NCBI GenBank assembly: GCA_938020525.1
Contig: CALIHW010000080.1
Span: forward strand, 1-64,000
Origin: an uncultured Granulosicoccaceae bacterium
GTDB lineage: Bacteria; Pseudomonadota; Gammaproteobacteria; Granulosicoccales; Granulosicoccaceae
Direction of reading: 5' to 3'
Length of the DNA stretch: 64,000 bases
Below the pieces are notes generated by a model, which saw nothing but the letters and a program-made list of their open reading frames with translations, was not told the DNA's origin and searched no databases. Both the position numbers and the translations under genes were made by a program. How positions within the stretch are numbered: the first letter of the stretch is position 1; every line of letters begins with the position of its first letter. Positions 8,410 to 17,548 of the stretch are shown piece by piece.

Positions 8410-10284
8410 ATGGCCAAAAAGTCCAAAGCTGTGGTGTTCGACAAGAACCCCGGTCGCAATGCGCAAACCTATGGAATAGCCCGACAACTGAATACAGATG
8501 AAGATCTGATTCATGAACCTTCCGTTGGTGTGGTCGGTACCAAGGGCGACAGCCAGTGCTATATGGGTGTGCAACGAAAAGTTGAAGCGATCCACGAGCA
8601 CCTGCGGCAAAGCATCGGTGATGGACCTGATCAAATGCGCTTGCGTCTGGTGCAACCTGAATACACTGTCGCCACGTCCGATGGAATGCGTAACGGTACT
8701 CGTGAAATGCGCTATTCACTGATTGGTCGTGAAGTAACGCATGACACTATCTGTGAGCACTTAAGTGCCAGTGGATTGGAAGGTACGATTGCAGTGGTTG
8801 CCTGTGACAAACCTCCGGTTGGTACACTTGCAGGTTTGCTTGAGCATAATCGTCCGTCGATTATTATGTCTGACGGGCCGATCCGTCCGGGTCGTGATTC
8901 TGTGACAGAACAACCCATCGATATCATTACCGGCTTTCAGGCTGCGGGTAATCTTGATGAAGATTTTAAAAAACGTATAGCGCGTGAAGCCTGCCCGGGC
9001 TACGGCAGTTGTGGTGGCATGTTTACCTACAACACCATGCAAACATTTATTGGTGTCGTGGGTATGCAGCCGTTACACATGGTCTCTCCTCCGTCTGATG
9101 ATGCACGGCGAATGAACGAATTCCCGCAGCAACTGGTTGCTTATCTCAAAGGGTTGATTGAACGAGGTCATACGCCACGTGATATCGTCTCGCGTGATGC
9201 GATTAGAAATGCGGTTATTGTTTCGATGGCGGTGGGTGGTTCTACCAACGTATTGCTGCATGCACCCGAGATTGCGCGTGCTGCGGGTTTTAAGAGTTTC
9301 TCTAAAGAAATCATGTCACCGGATGAATTTAATCATCTGTCACAGCATGTAGTGCCGGTACTAACTGATGCCAGGCCTTACGGTGTGTACTCGATGGTAG
9401 ATATTGATGAGAAAGGTGGTGTGCAGGTCATTGTTAAAGAATTAATGAACGCCGGTTTACTGAATGGCGATACGCTAACCTGTACTGGTGAAACACTTGC
9501 AGAACAGGTAGCCAGACTCAATACAGCAGACGTTGACGGTACTGTGATCTATCCGGTTGAGAAGCCTTATAAAGATACTGGTGGATTGCGTGTGCTTGGT
9601 GGCAACCTGTCGCCCGAATTTAGCGCAGTGTTGAAACTTGCCGGTGTGGAAGGTGGTCTTGAGAATAATCGTTTTGTCGGTCGGGCACGCATCTTTGATG
9701 GTGAGCAGTCATTACTTGATGCACTTGAGACAGATCCGGGTGGCTTTGCAAATAACGATATGGTTATTGTTCGCTACGAAGGACCGAGCGGTGCTCCTGG
9801 TATGCCGGAGATGCTCGATTCTACGTCGCGTATCACCACGTTATGCCGCGAGCGCGATATCGTAGTCGGCATGATGACTGATGCCAGGTTCTCCGGTGGA
9901 TCTGTTGGCCTGGTGATCGGTCACGTTGGGCCTGAAGCGGCGCTTGGTGGCCCTATTGCACTGGTGGAAGATGGCGATGAAATCATTGCAGACCTTGAGG
10001 CTAATGAACTTAACTGTACCCAGCTGCAGGATGCAGCCACGTTTAAATCACGCCAGGCAGCATGGGATAAAGCAGTTGCAGATAACGGTGGTATTCACCC
10101 GCTATGCGGCGATGTAGATACCCGTTTGTTAAACCGTATGCGGCGTTCAGCTGTTTCTGCAGTGCAGGGAGCAGGTATGCATCCTGATCGTGAGCTTTGG
10201 GTGCCTGAACCGCGTGAACCAGAGATGAGTGGTTTCGTACCACAGAACAAATACCGGGAAGGTACACAAAAAGCGTTTAGTTAG
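8410..10284 (+). CDS. IlvD/Edd family dehydratase (dihydroxy-acid dehydratase-like)
   Basis: A 624-residue Fe-S dehydratase of the family that includes dihydroxy-acid dehydratase (valine/isoleucine synthesis), 6-phosphogluconate dehydratase and sugar-acid dehydratases. Cluster-binding candidates are Cys50 (GDSQCYMG), Cys132 in ACDKPP and Cys199 in GSCGGMFTYNTM. Other hallmarks are SDGM at 90-93, VGGSTNVLLH, the GGLRVLGGNLSP segment and RYEGPSGAPGMPEM with DARFSGG. It is somewhat longer than typical IlvD and has CDKPP where IlvD usually has CDKxxP, so a sugar-acid substrate or a divergent IlvD are both possible. The ATG has an AGGA site in front. The next gene is a pirin, not an ilv gene. Confidence 0.85.
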   Translation: MAKKSKAVVFDKNPGRNAQTYGIARQLNTDEDLIHEPSVGVVGTKGDSQCYMGVQRKVEAIHEHLRQSIGDGPDQMRLRLVQPEYTVATSDGMRNGTREMRYSLIGREVTHDTICEHLSASGLEGTIAVVACDKPPVGTLAGLLEHNRPSIIMSDGPIRPGRDSVTEQPIDIITGFQAAGNLDEDFKKRIAREACPGYGSCGGMFTYNTMQTFIGVVGMQPLHMVSPPSDDARRMNEFPQQLVAYLKGLIERGHTPRDIVSRDAIRNAVIVSMAVGGSTNVLLHAPEIARAAGFKSFSKEIMSPDEFNHLSQHVVPVLTDARPYGVYSMVDIDEKGGVQVIVKELMNAGLLNGDTLTCTGETLAEQVARLNTADVDGTVIYPVEKPYKDTGGLRVLGGNLSPEFSAVLKLAGVEGGLENNRFVGRARIFDGEQSLLDALETDPGGFANNDMVIVRYEGPSGAPGMPEMLDSTSRITTLCRERDIVVGMMTDARFSGGSVGLVIGHVGPEAALGGPIALVEDGDEIIADLEANELNCTQLQDAATFKSRQAAWDKAVADNGGIHPLCGDVDTRLLNRMRRSAVSAVQGAGMHPDRELWVPEPREPEMSGFVPQNKYREGTQKAFS

Positions 10285-10399
10285 TTCTGTTTTATAGAAC
10301 CGGCTGCGTATTGATTTGTGTGATGTTGCCTCAACTTTATTCAGGTATCGCGAGAAGGCATCGTGATTACACATCGCTTATAGATTTGGAGCCAACGGT

Positions 10400-11311
10400 A
10401 TGTCATTAAGGCCGGTAACATCTACACAGTTAGCAAAACCTACGATGGAGGGTGCAGGCGTCAAACTGCACCGTGCCTTCGGTTTTCATAACCCGGAACA
10501 GTTCGATCCGTTCCTGTTGTTTGATGACTTTAGAAACGACCATCCGGAAGACTTTCAAGCCGGATTTCCGTGGCATCCTCATCGTGGCATCGAGACGATC
10601 ACCTATGTGCTTGACGGTACGGTAGATCATGGTGACAGTCTGGGTAACCAGGGCACACTCGGTGCGGGTGCAGTGCAATGGATGACAGCTGGCTCGGGCA
10701 TATTGCATCAGGAAATGCCAAAGGGTAACGCCCGTGGTCAGATGCATGGTTTTCAGTTGTGGGCTAACCTGCCCGGTGCGTTAAAGATGACTGCACCGAG
10801 ATACCAGGATATTCAGGGTAAAGACATTCCTGTTGTCACTGACGATGACGGTACGCAGGTAAAAGTAATTATCGGTAGCTTCTGGGGTAAGCAGGGTCCG
10901 GTCGATGGAATTGCTGCAGACCCGCAGTATCTTGATGTCACTATTCCAGCGGGGGTTAGGAAGACGTTGCCGGTTGATACCTATCGTCAGGCCTTTGCAT
11001 ACATATTCGATGGCTCTGCGCAGTTCAGAGATGCATCTGCACCCGAAGGCGTATTAGTTGAAAAAGAACTGGCTGGTGAAGAAGTTAATATCCGCGATCA
11101 AAGTGGTAACCGCACACTGGTACAGTTTGGTGCGGGTTCCGAAATCAACGTGCTCGCTGGTGAAAACGGCGTGCGATTTTTATTGATCTCCGGTGCGCCT
11201 ATTCAAGAGCCGGTTGCCTGGCATGGGCCAATTGTGATGAATACTCAGGAGGAGATCATACAGGCGGTTAAAGACTTGAAAAACGATACGTTTATAAAGT
11301 CGGCCCACTAG
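10400..11311 (+). CDS. Pirin family protein
   Basis: A 303-residue bicupin of the pirin family. The metal-binding residues are in place: HPHRG at residues 59-63 and the HQE of GILHQEMP near 103-105. The N-terminal cupin continues with FQLWANLP, and the C-terminal cupin ends in GPIVMNTQEEI, both typical. Bacterial pirins act as quercetinases or as modulators of metabolic enzymes; the role here is undetermined. A GGAG ribosome site precedes the ATG. The next gene begins 29 bases downstream and may be co-transcribed. Confidence 0.93.
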   Translation: MSLRPVTSTQLAKPTMEGAGVKLHRAFGFHNPEQFDPFLLFDDFRNDHPEDFQAGFPWHPHRGIETITYVLDGTVDHGDSLGNQGTLGAGAVQWMTAGSGILHQEMPKGNARGQMHGFQLWANLPGALKMTAPRYQDIQGKDIPVVTDDDGTQVKVIIGSFWGKQGPVDGIAADPQYLDVTIPAGVRKTLPVDTYRQAFAYIFDGSAQFRDASAPEGVLVEKELAGEEVNIRDQSGNRTLVQFGAGSEINVLAGENGVRFLLISGAPIQEPVAWHGPIVMNTQEEIIQAVKDLKNDTFIKSAH

Positions 11312-11340
11312 CTTTAAACATCAAAGAAAAATTCCTGTCT

Positions 11341-12309
11341 ATGAAGAAGAAAATAGTTCTTACCAGGCGATGGCCGGAAGATGTAGAGAAGTCGCTGGCA
11401 GAAGTCTACGACTGTGAGTTCAACCAATGTGATAAACAGTTTTGTCAGCAGCAATTTAAAGCGGCGTTGCAATCAGCTGATGCATTGCTAACTACAGTAA
11501 CCGACAAGCTGGAACCGGAAACGCTTGCAATAAAGAATCGTCGGGTGGGGATTATTGCCAATTTCGGTGTTGGCTACACCCATATTGATGTAGGCGCTGC
11601 GAAGCAAAATGGAATTGTGATTACCAATACACCTGATGTGTTGAGTGATTGTACTGCTGATATTGCAATGACACTGCTCTTGATGGTTGCAAGACGTGCC
11701 GGTGAGGGTGAGCGGGAGTTGCGTGAAGGACGCTGGAGTGGCTGGCGTCCTACCCATTTGATTGGTTCCAAGGTTAGTGGCAAGGCTCTGGGTATTGTCG
11801 GCTTCGGTCGCATTGGTCAGGCGATGGCCCGGCGTGCTCACGGTGGGTTTGGAATGGAAGTCAAAGTGTTTAATCGATCCCGTGTGTCTGACGCTGCACT
11901 GGCTTCGTGCAATGCCGTACAGGTAGACTCAATAGATGAACTGATGCAGCAGTCAGATTATATTTCTTTGCACTGTCCCGGTGGTGATGAGAACAGGCAC
12001 TTGATCAATGCGGATCATATAGGTGCTATGAAAGAGTCGGCGTTTTTAATTAACACCGCACGCGGTGAAGTTGTTGATGATGATGCATTGATTAGCGCGC
12101 TATCTGCTAACCGGATTGCCGGCGCCGGTCTAGATGTTTTCAACAATGAACCAGCGCTTGATCAGCGTTACCTGAAATTCGAGAATGTCGTGTTGCTACC
12201 TCACCTTGGCAGTGCGACTAAGGAAACACGCGACGGAATGGGGTATCGGGTGGCTTCGAATTTGAAGCAGTATTTTGCAGGAGAGCAGCCGGCGGATCGG
12301 GTGGTTTAG
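11341..12309 (+). CDS. D-isomer-specific 2-hydroxyacid dehydrogenase (glyoxylate reductase-like)
   Basis: A 322-residue NAD(P)-dependent oxidoreductase. The nucleotide-binding GIVGFGRIGQAMARRA motif sits mid-protein. It is followed by the substrate/catalytic blocks HCPGGDENRHLIN, NTARGEVVDDDAL and the catalytic His in LLPHLGSAT. It resembles glyoxylate/hydroxypyruvate reductases (GyaR/GhrB type) more than PdxB or SerA because it lacks an ACT domain. The gene closely follows the pirin gene. The inverted-repeat element at 12342-12482 lies immediately downstream. Confidence 0.92.
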   Translation: MKKKIVLTRRWPEDVEKSLAEVYDCEFNQCDKQFCQQQFKAALQSADALLTTVTDKLEPETLAIKNRRVGIIANFGVGYTHIDVGAAKQNGIVITNTPDVLSDCTADIAMTLLLMVARRAGEGERELREGRWSGWRPTHLIGSKVSGKALGIVGFGRIGQAMARRAHGGFGMEVKVFNRSRVSDAALASCNAVQVDSIDELMQQSDYISLHCPGGDENRHLINADHIGAMKESAFLINTARGEVVDDDALISALSANRIAGAGLDVFNNEPALDQRYLKFENVVLLPHLGSATKETRDGMGYRVASNLKQYFAGEQPADRVV

Positions 12310-12341
12310 TTAAGTTTAGAAAATGCTAAACGCAGCGTCAC

Positions 12342-12482
12342 CGTAGGGGGATAAGCCAGCGCATCCACCAATGTGCGGCACGTCAGATACATTATTACCA
12401 AATCAATCTGGATTTAATGCACTGCTAATTCTGTAGCGGTCGTTGTGGTAGTTTGGTGGATGCGCAAGCTTATCCCCCCTAC
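12342..12482. repeat. MITE-like element with ~29-base terminal inverted repeats
   Basis: The left arm at 12342-12370 (starting cgtagggggataagc and ending gcatccacca) is repeated in inverted orientation at 12453-12482 (starting tggtggatgcgc and ending tcccccctacg), with only small differences. The interior is about 80 bases with no gene. From memory, a very similar GTAGGGTGGATAAGC...GCGCATCCACC unit recurs between genes in many proteobacteria. It lies between two convergent genes, where it could also act as a transcription stop. Confidence 0.75.
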
Positions 12483-12524
12483 GAAAAATATGGCAGCTAC
12501 ACTGCATGCATTCTAATACCGAAC

Positions 12525-13004
12525 TCAATTAGCTGGAATGCGTTTTCCACTTACCAAATGCTCAATTGATGTTTGTATAGTGTCTGCGTCCTGCAAACCC
12601 CGTTGCGTGTGTACGTGCCTACCTCTGGCGTCGAAATACAGTAGCGTTGTTTTGCTTACATTGTATTGCTGCTGAAAAGATCTTCCCTTTTCAGTAGCGA
12701 TGTCTGCGATTCGGTATTGAATGTTCTCAATATTTTCAGTGCTGTTTTTGGTTAATTTCTTTAAGCGCATGCAGACCTGGCAGGACTGGTCGTGAACCTG
12801 CACAATTGTTGGTGTACCGTTGCCGATGACTGCCAGGTCGTGTAACTCGCGCTTATTTTGCTCGTAGGCATTGATTCCAAATGCGGATACTCCAATAACA
12901 GCTGCGGCGATTGGAATGATAATCAATTTTCGCCGCGATAGAGTTGACTGTCTGTCTTCTGACGCTTTCTTGGCTTTTTGGGCTTTTGAGAGTTTTTTAC
13001 TCAC
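12525..13004 (-). CDS. Membrane-anchored thioredoxin-like protein
   Basis: A 159-residue protein starting at a GTG. It has a Lys-rich cytoplasmic N terminus of about 25 residues and a single hydrophobic segment near 26-45 (LIIIPIAAAVIGVSAFGINAY). The periplasmic-side domain carries a CQVCMRL motif at the place of a thioredoxin CxxC, followed by TLLYFDARG, as in thioredoxin-fold strands. It may be a thiol redox or reporter-type protein of the envelope; no partner is adjacent. The fold assignment is moderate because the sequence is divergent. Confidence 0.65.
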   Translation of the reverse strand: MSKKLSKAQKAKKASEDRQSTLSRRKLIIIPIAAAVIGVSAFGINAYEQNKRELHDLAVIGNGTPTIVQVHDQSCQVCMRLKKLTKNSTENIENIQYRIADIATEKGRSFQQQYNVSKTTLLYFDARGRHVHTQRGLQDADTIQTSIEHLVSGKRIPAN

Positions 13005-13452
13005 GATAGATACTTTTAACGGGTTCGGGTTTTATACGAGTGTCGGATCAGTTTGATTGCTTTTCCGGTGCCGGTATCGCAGTTTACAGTTCGTTTGTCG
13101 TGTGTGCGATCCGCTGAGTCTAATTGAAGGGCCATTGAAAAACCCTGGTTTTCACGCGTCAGTTAAAAATATTTCACGGCTGTAATGTTTTGACTATTTT
13201 GTATCTTCTTCTGCGGTTAAACCTCGATGAATTTACAGGTCAATAGTTCATTTGGGTTATTTCACCGTCCCATCATTTATCCATTCCTTAATTCTCTATT
13301 CTGGAAATACATAACTCGATTGTAAATATATTTGCATTTCAACAGGCATCGACTAGAGAAGCAGAATCACCTTGGGGAAGTTTCAGTCGAGATGCTTTTC
13401 CAAGCGACGGAGGAAAGCTTTAGTCACTTAACAGTTAAAAAGGAGTTTTAAC
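13005..13452. promoter_or_regulatory. Upstream region of the peroxidase/patatin operon
   Basis: A 448-base gap without a gene, between the divergent thioredoxin-like gene and the seven-gene operon. It is AT-rich, especially at 13180-13350. A strong AAGGAG ribosome site lies at 13440-13445, immediately before the operon's first ATG. I could not identify a convincing sigma-70 pair, so regulation is not readable. Confidence 0.45.
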
Positions 13453-15039
13453 ATGAGAGAACTATTTAACGCTGGTAAAGGACATGGAGCCAGTCAATCG
13501 TTGGAAGACGTTTCAAAGCTTATAGATAAGCTTAAAGCAGATAGTCCAGCCGGAACTGGTAGTAAAGTTGGTTTGCACAACTTTGGTTACTTGTTTAGAG
13601 ACCTTGCTTCCAGTTCTGATGCGCGTCTGCCGGAAGGTCCACAGACGATTTCGGCATTGCGTAAGCTTGGTACCGCAATGGCCGATCCGCAGCCACAACT
13701 TGGCCCTGATTCTGGAATCCCTGCGGGTTATACGTACCTTGGTCAGTTCATTGATCACGACATAACTCGCGATGCCAAGGCAGGTGGACTCAATGATCAG
13801 ATAGCTCTGCCTGCTTTTGATCCGGTGCTGACTGATGAAGCCACGGCCATGATGAAAAATGTAAGAACGGCAACGCTTGAGCTGGATAGTCTTTATGGGG
13901 CAGGCCCGGAGGGAGATGCGGACTTATACGAATCAGATCAGGTGCATTTAAAGCTCGGCAGTAATCGCAATGATGGGTTTGGCAGCCCTGATCACATCTC
14001 TGCGAGTACCCGAAACAGAGATTTGCATCGTGCAGCTGATGGAACACCAATTATTGGTGATGATCGAAACGATGAAAACCTGCTTGTTGCACAAACTCAT
14101 CATGCGTTTAAGGTTTTTCATAACAAAGTTGTTGATTCTCTGGCGGGTAGTCATCGCACGGCAGCTACTCTCTTCGCTGCCGCCAGGAAAAAAACCATAC
14201 AACACTATCAATGGATAGTACTTAATGATTTTCTGCCGCGTATAGTGAGTCGAAGTGCGCACGACAGTGCTTTATCTAATCCAAAATTTTATAAGGATGA
14301 ACTGGCTACCTTTATGCCATTTGAATTTAGTGTAGCCGCCTATCGTTTTGGCCATTCTATGATCAGACAGCGTTACGATCACAATAGTATATTCGGGTCG
14401 GAGATTACCAGTTTTGAACTGCTGTTTGCTTTCACTCATGCGGGTCGCGAAACTATGCCTGTGCCACAGAGCTGGATTATCAACTGGCGTAACTTTTACG
14501 ACACCGACGCTAACAAAGCAGTGAATATCGCACGGCCGATTGATACCCGATTATCTGGCGAACTGGAGAGGCTGCCAAACGAACGGGGCTTAATGGCCAT
14601 GCTTGCCATTAGAAACCTGTTGCGTGGATACCTAATGAGTTTGCCCAGTGGCCAGGCAGTTGCTGAGGCGATGGGTTTCGCAGCGCTGACAAATTCAGAG
14701 CTGCAACAAAACACAAACGTTGTAGAAAGAGAAGCGCTTGCTGATTTGAAAAATACCACGCCGCTTTGGTACTACATTTTGAAAGAGTCATCGGTTCGCG
14801 AGAATGGAAAAAGGCTTGGCGAGGTTGGTGGTTCAATCGTGGCTGAAACGTTGATGGCACTGGTTCGAAGGTCAGAGCATTCCATTTTGACTGACAGCAC
14901 CTGGCGGCCAGATCTGGGTGCAGTAAATGGTCGCTTCACTATGGCAGATTTGCTGCGCTTTTGTGGTTTCGAGGAGATGCAGGGTCAGTTTGCCAGATCA
15001 TCTCAAAGGTCCGCCAGCCGGGTAACAGAAACAATATAA
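13453..15039 (+). CDS. Animal-type heme peroxidase (cyclooxygenase/peroxidase superfamily)
   Basis: The 528-residue protein has the full active-site set of animal heme peroxidases. The distal His102 lies in GQFIDHDIT, with the neighbouring Asp103 that links heme in mammalian enzymes. The catalytic Arg205 and Glu208 lie in GDDRNDENL, and the proximal His301 in AYRFGHSMIR. This superfamily includes peroxidases and fatty-acid dioxygenases such as cyclooxygenase and alpha-dioxygenase. No signal peptide or membrane segment is visible, so it is probably cytoplasmic, unlike many secreted members. It is the first gene of a seven-gene operon that also carries a lipase and a patatin, which makes oxidation of a released fatty acid a reasonable but unproven guess. 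The ATG has an excellent AAGGAG site. Confidence 0.93.
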   Translation: MRELFNAGKGHGASQSLEDVSKLIDKLKADSPAGTGSKVGLHNFGYLFRDLASSSDARLPEGPQTISALRKLGTAMADPQPQLGPDSGIPAGYTYLGQFIDHDITRDAKAGGLNDQIALPAFDPVLTDEATAMMKNVRTATLELDSLYGAGPEGDADLYESDQVHLKLGSNRNDGFGSPDHISASTRNRDLHRAADGTPIIGDDRNDENLLVAQTHHAFKVFHNKVVDSLAGSHRTAATLFAAARKKTIQHYQWIVLNDFLPRIVSRSAHDSALSNPKFYKDELATFMPFEFSVAAYRFGHSMIRQRYDHNSIFGSEITSFELLFAFTHAGRETMPVPQSWIINWRNFYDTDANKAVNIARPIDTRLSGELERLPNERGLMAMLAIRNLLRGYLMSLPSGQAVAEAMGFAALTNSELQQNTNVVEREALADLKNTTPLWYYILKESSVRENGKRLGEVGGSIVAETLMALVRRSEHSILTDSTWRPDLGAVNGRFTMADLLRFCGFEEMQGQFARSSQRSASRVTETI

Positions 15040-15064
15040 AAATTTAAAGACAACGGAGAACACC

Positions 15065-16609
15065 ATGAAGTACAACGTAGACACGGATAAGCTACGTGCA
15101 ACGTGGCAGGGATTGCCATTAATTAAAACTGCGGAAGATCTTTTCCGCGTTTCACTTGATTTTGGTCAGCAAGGTCAAGTGGTCGCAGACACGCATCTCT
15201 TTCCAACCAAGCCGGTTCGGCTGTTGCCATACAGTGATTTTGACAGTCAAAGGCGTGATGCATCAGGGCGGCAGTACGCCAGCGGTGACGCAGCGCTGGT
15301 GGCTGATATACCCGAAGGAGATGTGTTGTTTGCGATCAAGCATCATCGATGTAACAACCGCTATTTGTCGAAGCAGACACCTGGTGATGAACTGAAGGAA
15401 CATTTAAAGCTGCAGGATACCCATATTCAAGTGGTGATAGGTGTCGCTGACAGATCGCGTGGTCTTCCGGGTGTAGTGACTCTGAACAGTCCGCAGTCTT
15501 ATGGTGCAGAAACCGGTGCAGCGGGACGCTTTGGCGAAGTGGGTTATCCAATGATCTTTGTAAGGCCTGCGTACCCGTCTTACTTGCCAGCACGGCTGCA
15601 CCGTTCTTTTACTGACAATATTCGAACTATGGCTCTGGCTTTTAACGCGGTTGTCAGATTTCCAGGTAATGGCAGATATAACGGCGGTGACCCGTTAGCC
15701 TGTTGTTCTGTAAAAGCGCTAAAAGAACATGTTACGCAAATGTTGTTCGCACTTGCTGGTAATAAAAGCCAACGCAAAGCTGCCCGTGACTGGTTCGCAC
15801 AAGCTGACAATCTGATCTATTGTGCGGAATACGCCTTTGTGGCGGCATCGGCTGGATGTCACTGGCCACTAAACGCACAGACGGTTGCATCACTGACTAA
15901 CTCAAGGTTGAGCCATCGCTTTATAACCATGTTAGAGCGTCACAATTTGGGGCAAAGCACCCGTCTCACTGCAGATAACCCCAATACGCTTAGTCGTTTT
16001 GTCTCGGCAAGTGTTGCACCGGATGACTTGTTGCCTATGCCTGCCTATGCATCCGAGAATCAAAAAATGGTGGAGCAGAAGAAGCTCGCTTTCAAACCTT
16101 TTACTGCTGCTGATATTGTCGATCACGCATTGCGACTGCACTTTGAACGGGAAAAAAGTGGTGAATCTATTGCCCCGGTGCAAGCGGCCGTATTGAACAA
16201 AATGATGCCGGGTTTTCTCGAAATATTAGGTCTTGATAGTGAAGATGCGAATCTGAATCACAAGGAAGCGGCGACTATTGTATTCACTGAAATTGTCCGC
16301 ACCGTTGGCACGCAATATCCTTCTTATGCGGAATTTAGAGCAGCGTTAAAACCCTCTCTTAAGGCTGCATCAATGTTAGTTGGCGGTAGAAGCGGTGCTG
16401 AAAACCCGGGAAATCTGTTTGTACCTCCGTGCCTTTTTCATATTGTCGCGCGCGAGGAGCATAGTGGTGGTTTATTGGGACTGTCTTATGTAGCACATGG
16501 TTTACATTTGTCGCTATTGCACGGCGAAGATGCGCCAGTTGCTTTAACACAGCAATCGATAAACGCTGTAGCATCTGACAGGGAGATAAGCCATGCCGCA
16601 GCCGTCTAA
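15065..16609 (+). CDS. Protein of unknown function, operon partner of the heme peroxidase
   Basis: A 514-residue protein that I do not recognise. It looks soluble, with no signal peptide or membrane segment. Visible features are a Gly-rich GNGRYNGGDPLACC segment near residues 203-216 with two adjacent Cys, an aromatic VRPAYPSYLPARLHRSF block, and a His-rich C-terminal section (LFHIVAREEHSGG, then VAHGLHLSLLHG). Codon use looks like that of its neighbours. It starts 25 bases after the peroxidase stop with a GGAG site, and its last bases overlap the lipase start by 17 bases, so it is tightly coupled to both. A heme or metal role is possible given the His content, but I see no catalase motif. 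Confidence 0.85.
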   Translation: MKYNVDTDKLRATWQGLPLIKTAEDLFRVSLDFGQQGQVVADTHLFPTKPVRLLPYSDFDSQRRDASGRQYASGDAALVADIPEGDVLFAIKHHRCNNRYLSKQTPGDELKEHLKLQDTHIQVVIGVADRSRGLPGVVTLNSPQSYGAETGAAGRFGEVGYPMIFVRPAYPSYLPARLHRSFTDNIRTMALAFNAVVRFPGNGRYNGGDPLACCSVKALKEHVTQMLFALAGNKSQRKAARDWFAQADNLIYCAEYAFVAASAGCHWPLNAQTVASLTNSRLSHRFITMLERHNLGQSTRLTADNPNTLSRFVSASVAPDDLLPMPAYASENQKMVEQKKLAFKPFTAADIVDHALRLHFEREKSGESIAPVQAAVLNKMMPGFLEILGLDSEDANLNHKEAATIVFTEIVRTVGTQYPSYAEFRAALKPSLKAASMLVGGRSGAENPGNLFVPPCLFHIVAREEHSGGLLGLSYVAHGLHLSLLHGEDAPVALTQQSINAVASDREISHAAAV

Positions 16610-17468
16610 AGCCAACTTATGGCAGAGAACAAAGCTTTCTCTGAATCAACCAAAGGATTCTGTGGTGTATAGAACCTCTGAAGGTGTTTGGTTTAGTACT
16701 CTGGACTCGGAGGTAATGCATCGCCCGGAGTATCGAAACTTCAGACATATTGAGCACTACGCGATGCTGTCTGCTGTCGCCTACATTGACGATAGTAGTT
16801 TGCGGCAGGCAAAAGGGATAAAGGTGCCCGAAGGCTGCAAACTTATATTGGATTCCACCGATTCTGTAGAAGTGGATAGCAAGGGCGTGACGGTAAAAGG
16901 GTTGCGCTACCTGGTCTGGCACTGGCCCGAAGAAAAGCAGCTTATTATTGCGTTTCGCGGCAGCGGCAAACGATTGGGAGACTGGTTCTCAAACTTTCGA
17001 TGGCTGACCAGATATATCCCTGGTGTTCACGATCACTACGATCTAGTGCGTGAAAACATCAGCCAGATCGTAACCGATGCGCGGTTAATTGCCGGATCGA
17101 CAGATCAGATTATTACTACTGGTCATTCCCTTGGTGGTGGCCTTGCTCAGCAAGCAGCCTACGGATGTGATGCGATCAAAACGGTTTATGCATTTAATCC
17201 AACCCCGGTTACAGGTTTTCGAAATGTGGATTCACAGGCACTTGAGAAAAACCGACAAGGTATATTCATAGCCCGTGTGTTTGAGCATGGTGAAATACTA
17301 GCCTACATGCGTTTTGGACTGCGTCAGTTCTACAAAATATCCGCGCGTGATCCTCAGATAATTGAGTTGAGATTTAATTTCTCGAAAGCAATAGGTGGTG
17401 TGCGTGAACACGGCATGGAGAATTTTGCAAAGCGGGTTTGGAAAGCTGCACGAGGTGTAGAGGCTTAG
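16593..17468 (+). CDS. Class 3 lipase family alpha/beta hydrolase
   Basis: A 291-residue hydrolase of the lipase_3 type. The nucleophile motif GHSLGGG lies at residues 177-183 (Ser179). Upstream are the FRGS strand-turn (121-124) and DWFSNFRW, which match the oxyanion/lid region of the family. A C-terminal REHGMENFAKRVW provides the likely catalytic His. The usual Asp-bearing PRVGD segment is replaced by NPTPVTGFRN, so the acid residue is unclear. No signal peptide is seen, which suggests intracellular action on membrane or storage lipid. Its start overlaps the previous gene by 17 bases. Confidence 0.88.
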   Translation: MPQPSKANLWQRTKLSLNQPKDSVVYRTSEGVWFSTLDSEVMHRPEYRNFRHIEHYAMLSAVAYIDDSSLRQAKGIKVPEGCKLILDSTDSVEVDSKGVTVKGLRYLVWHWPEEKQLIIAFRGSGKRLGDWFSNFRWLTRYIPGVHDHYDLVRENISQIVTDARLIAGSTDQIITTGHSLGGGLAQQAAYGCDAIKTVYAFNPTPVTGFRNVDSQALEKNRQGIFIARVFEHGEILAYMRFGLRQFYKISARDPQIIELRFNFSKAIGGVREHGMENFAKRVWKAARGVEA

Positions 17469-17548
17469 TCAGATAAGAATTAGACAACGGAACAGTCTGC
17501 ATTCTATCCGAAGAATTTACCGAAAAAGTATCTTAATCAAGGAAGGAA

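Noticed and set aside
15065-16609. Catalase-like or allene-oxide-synthase-like identity for the unknown operon protein
   Set aside because: I looked for the catalase heme and active-site motifs and did not find them.
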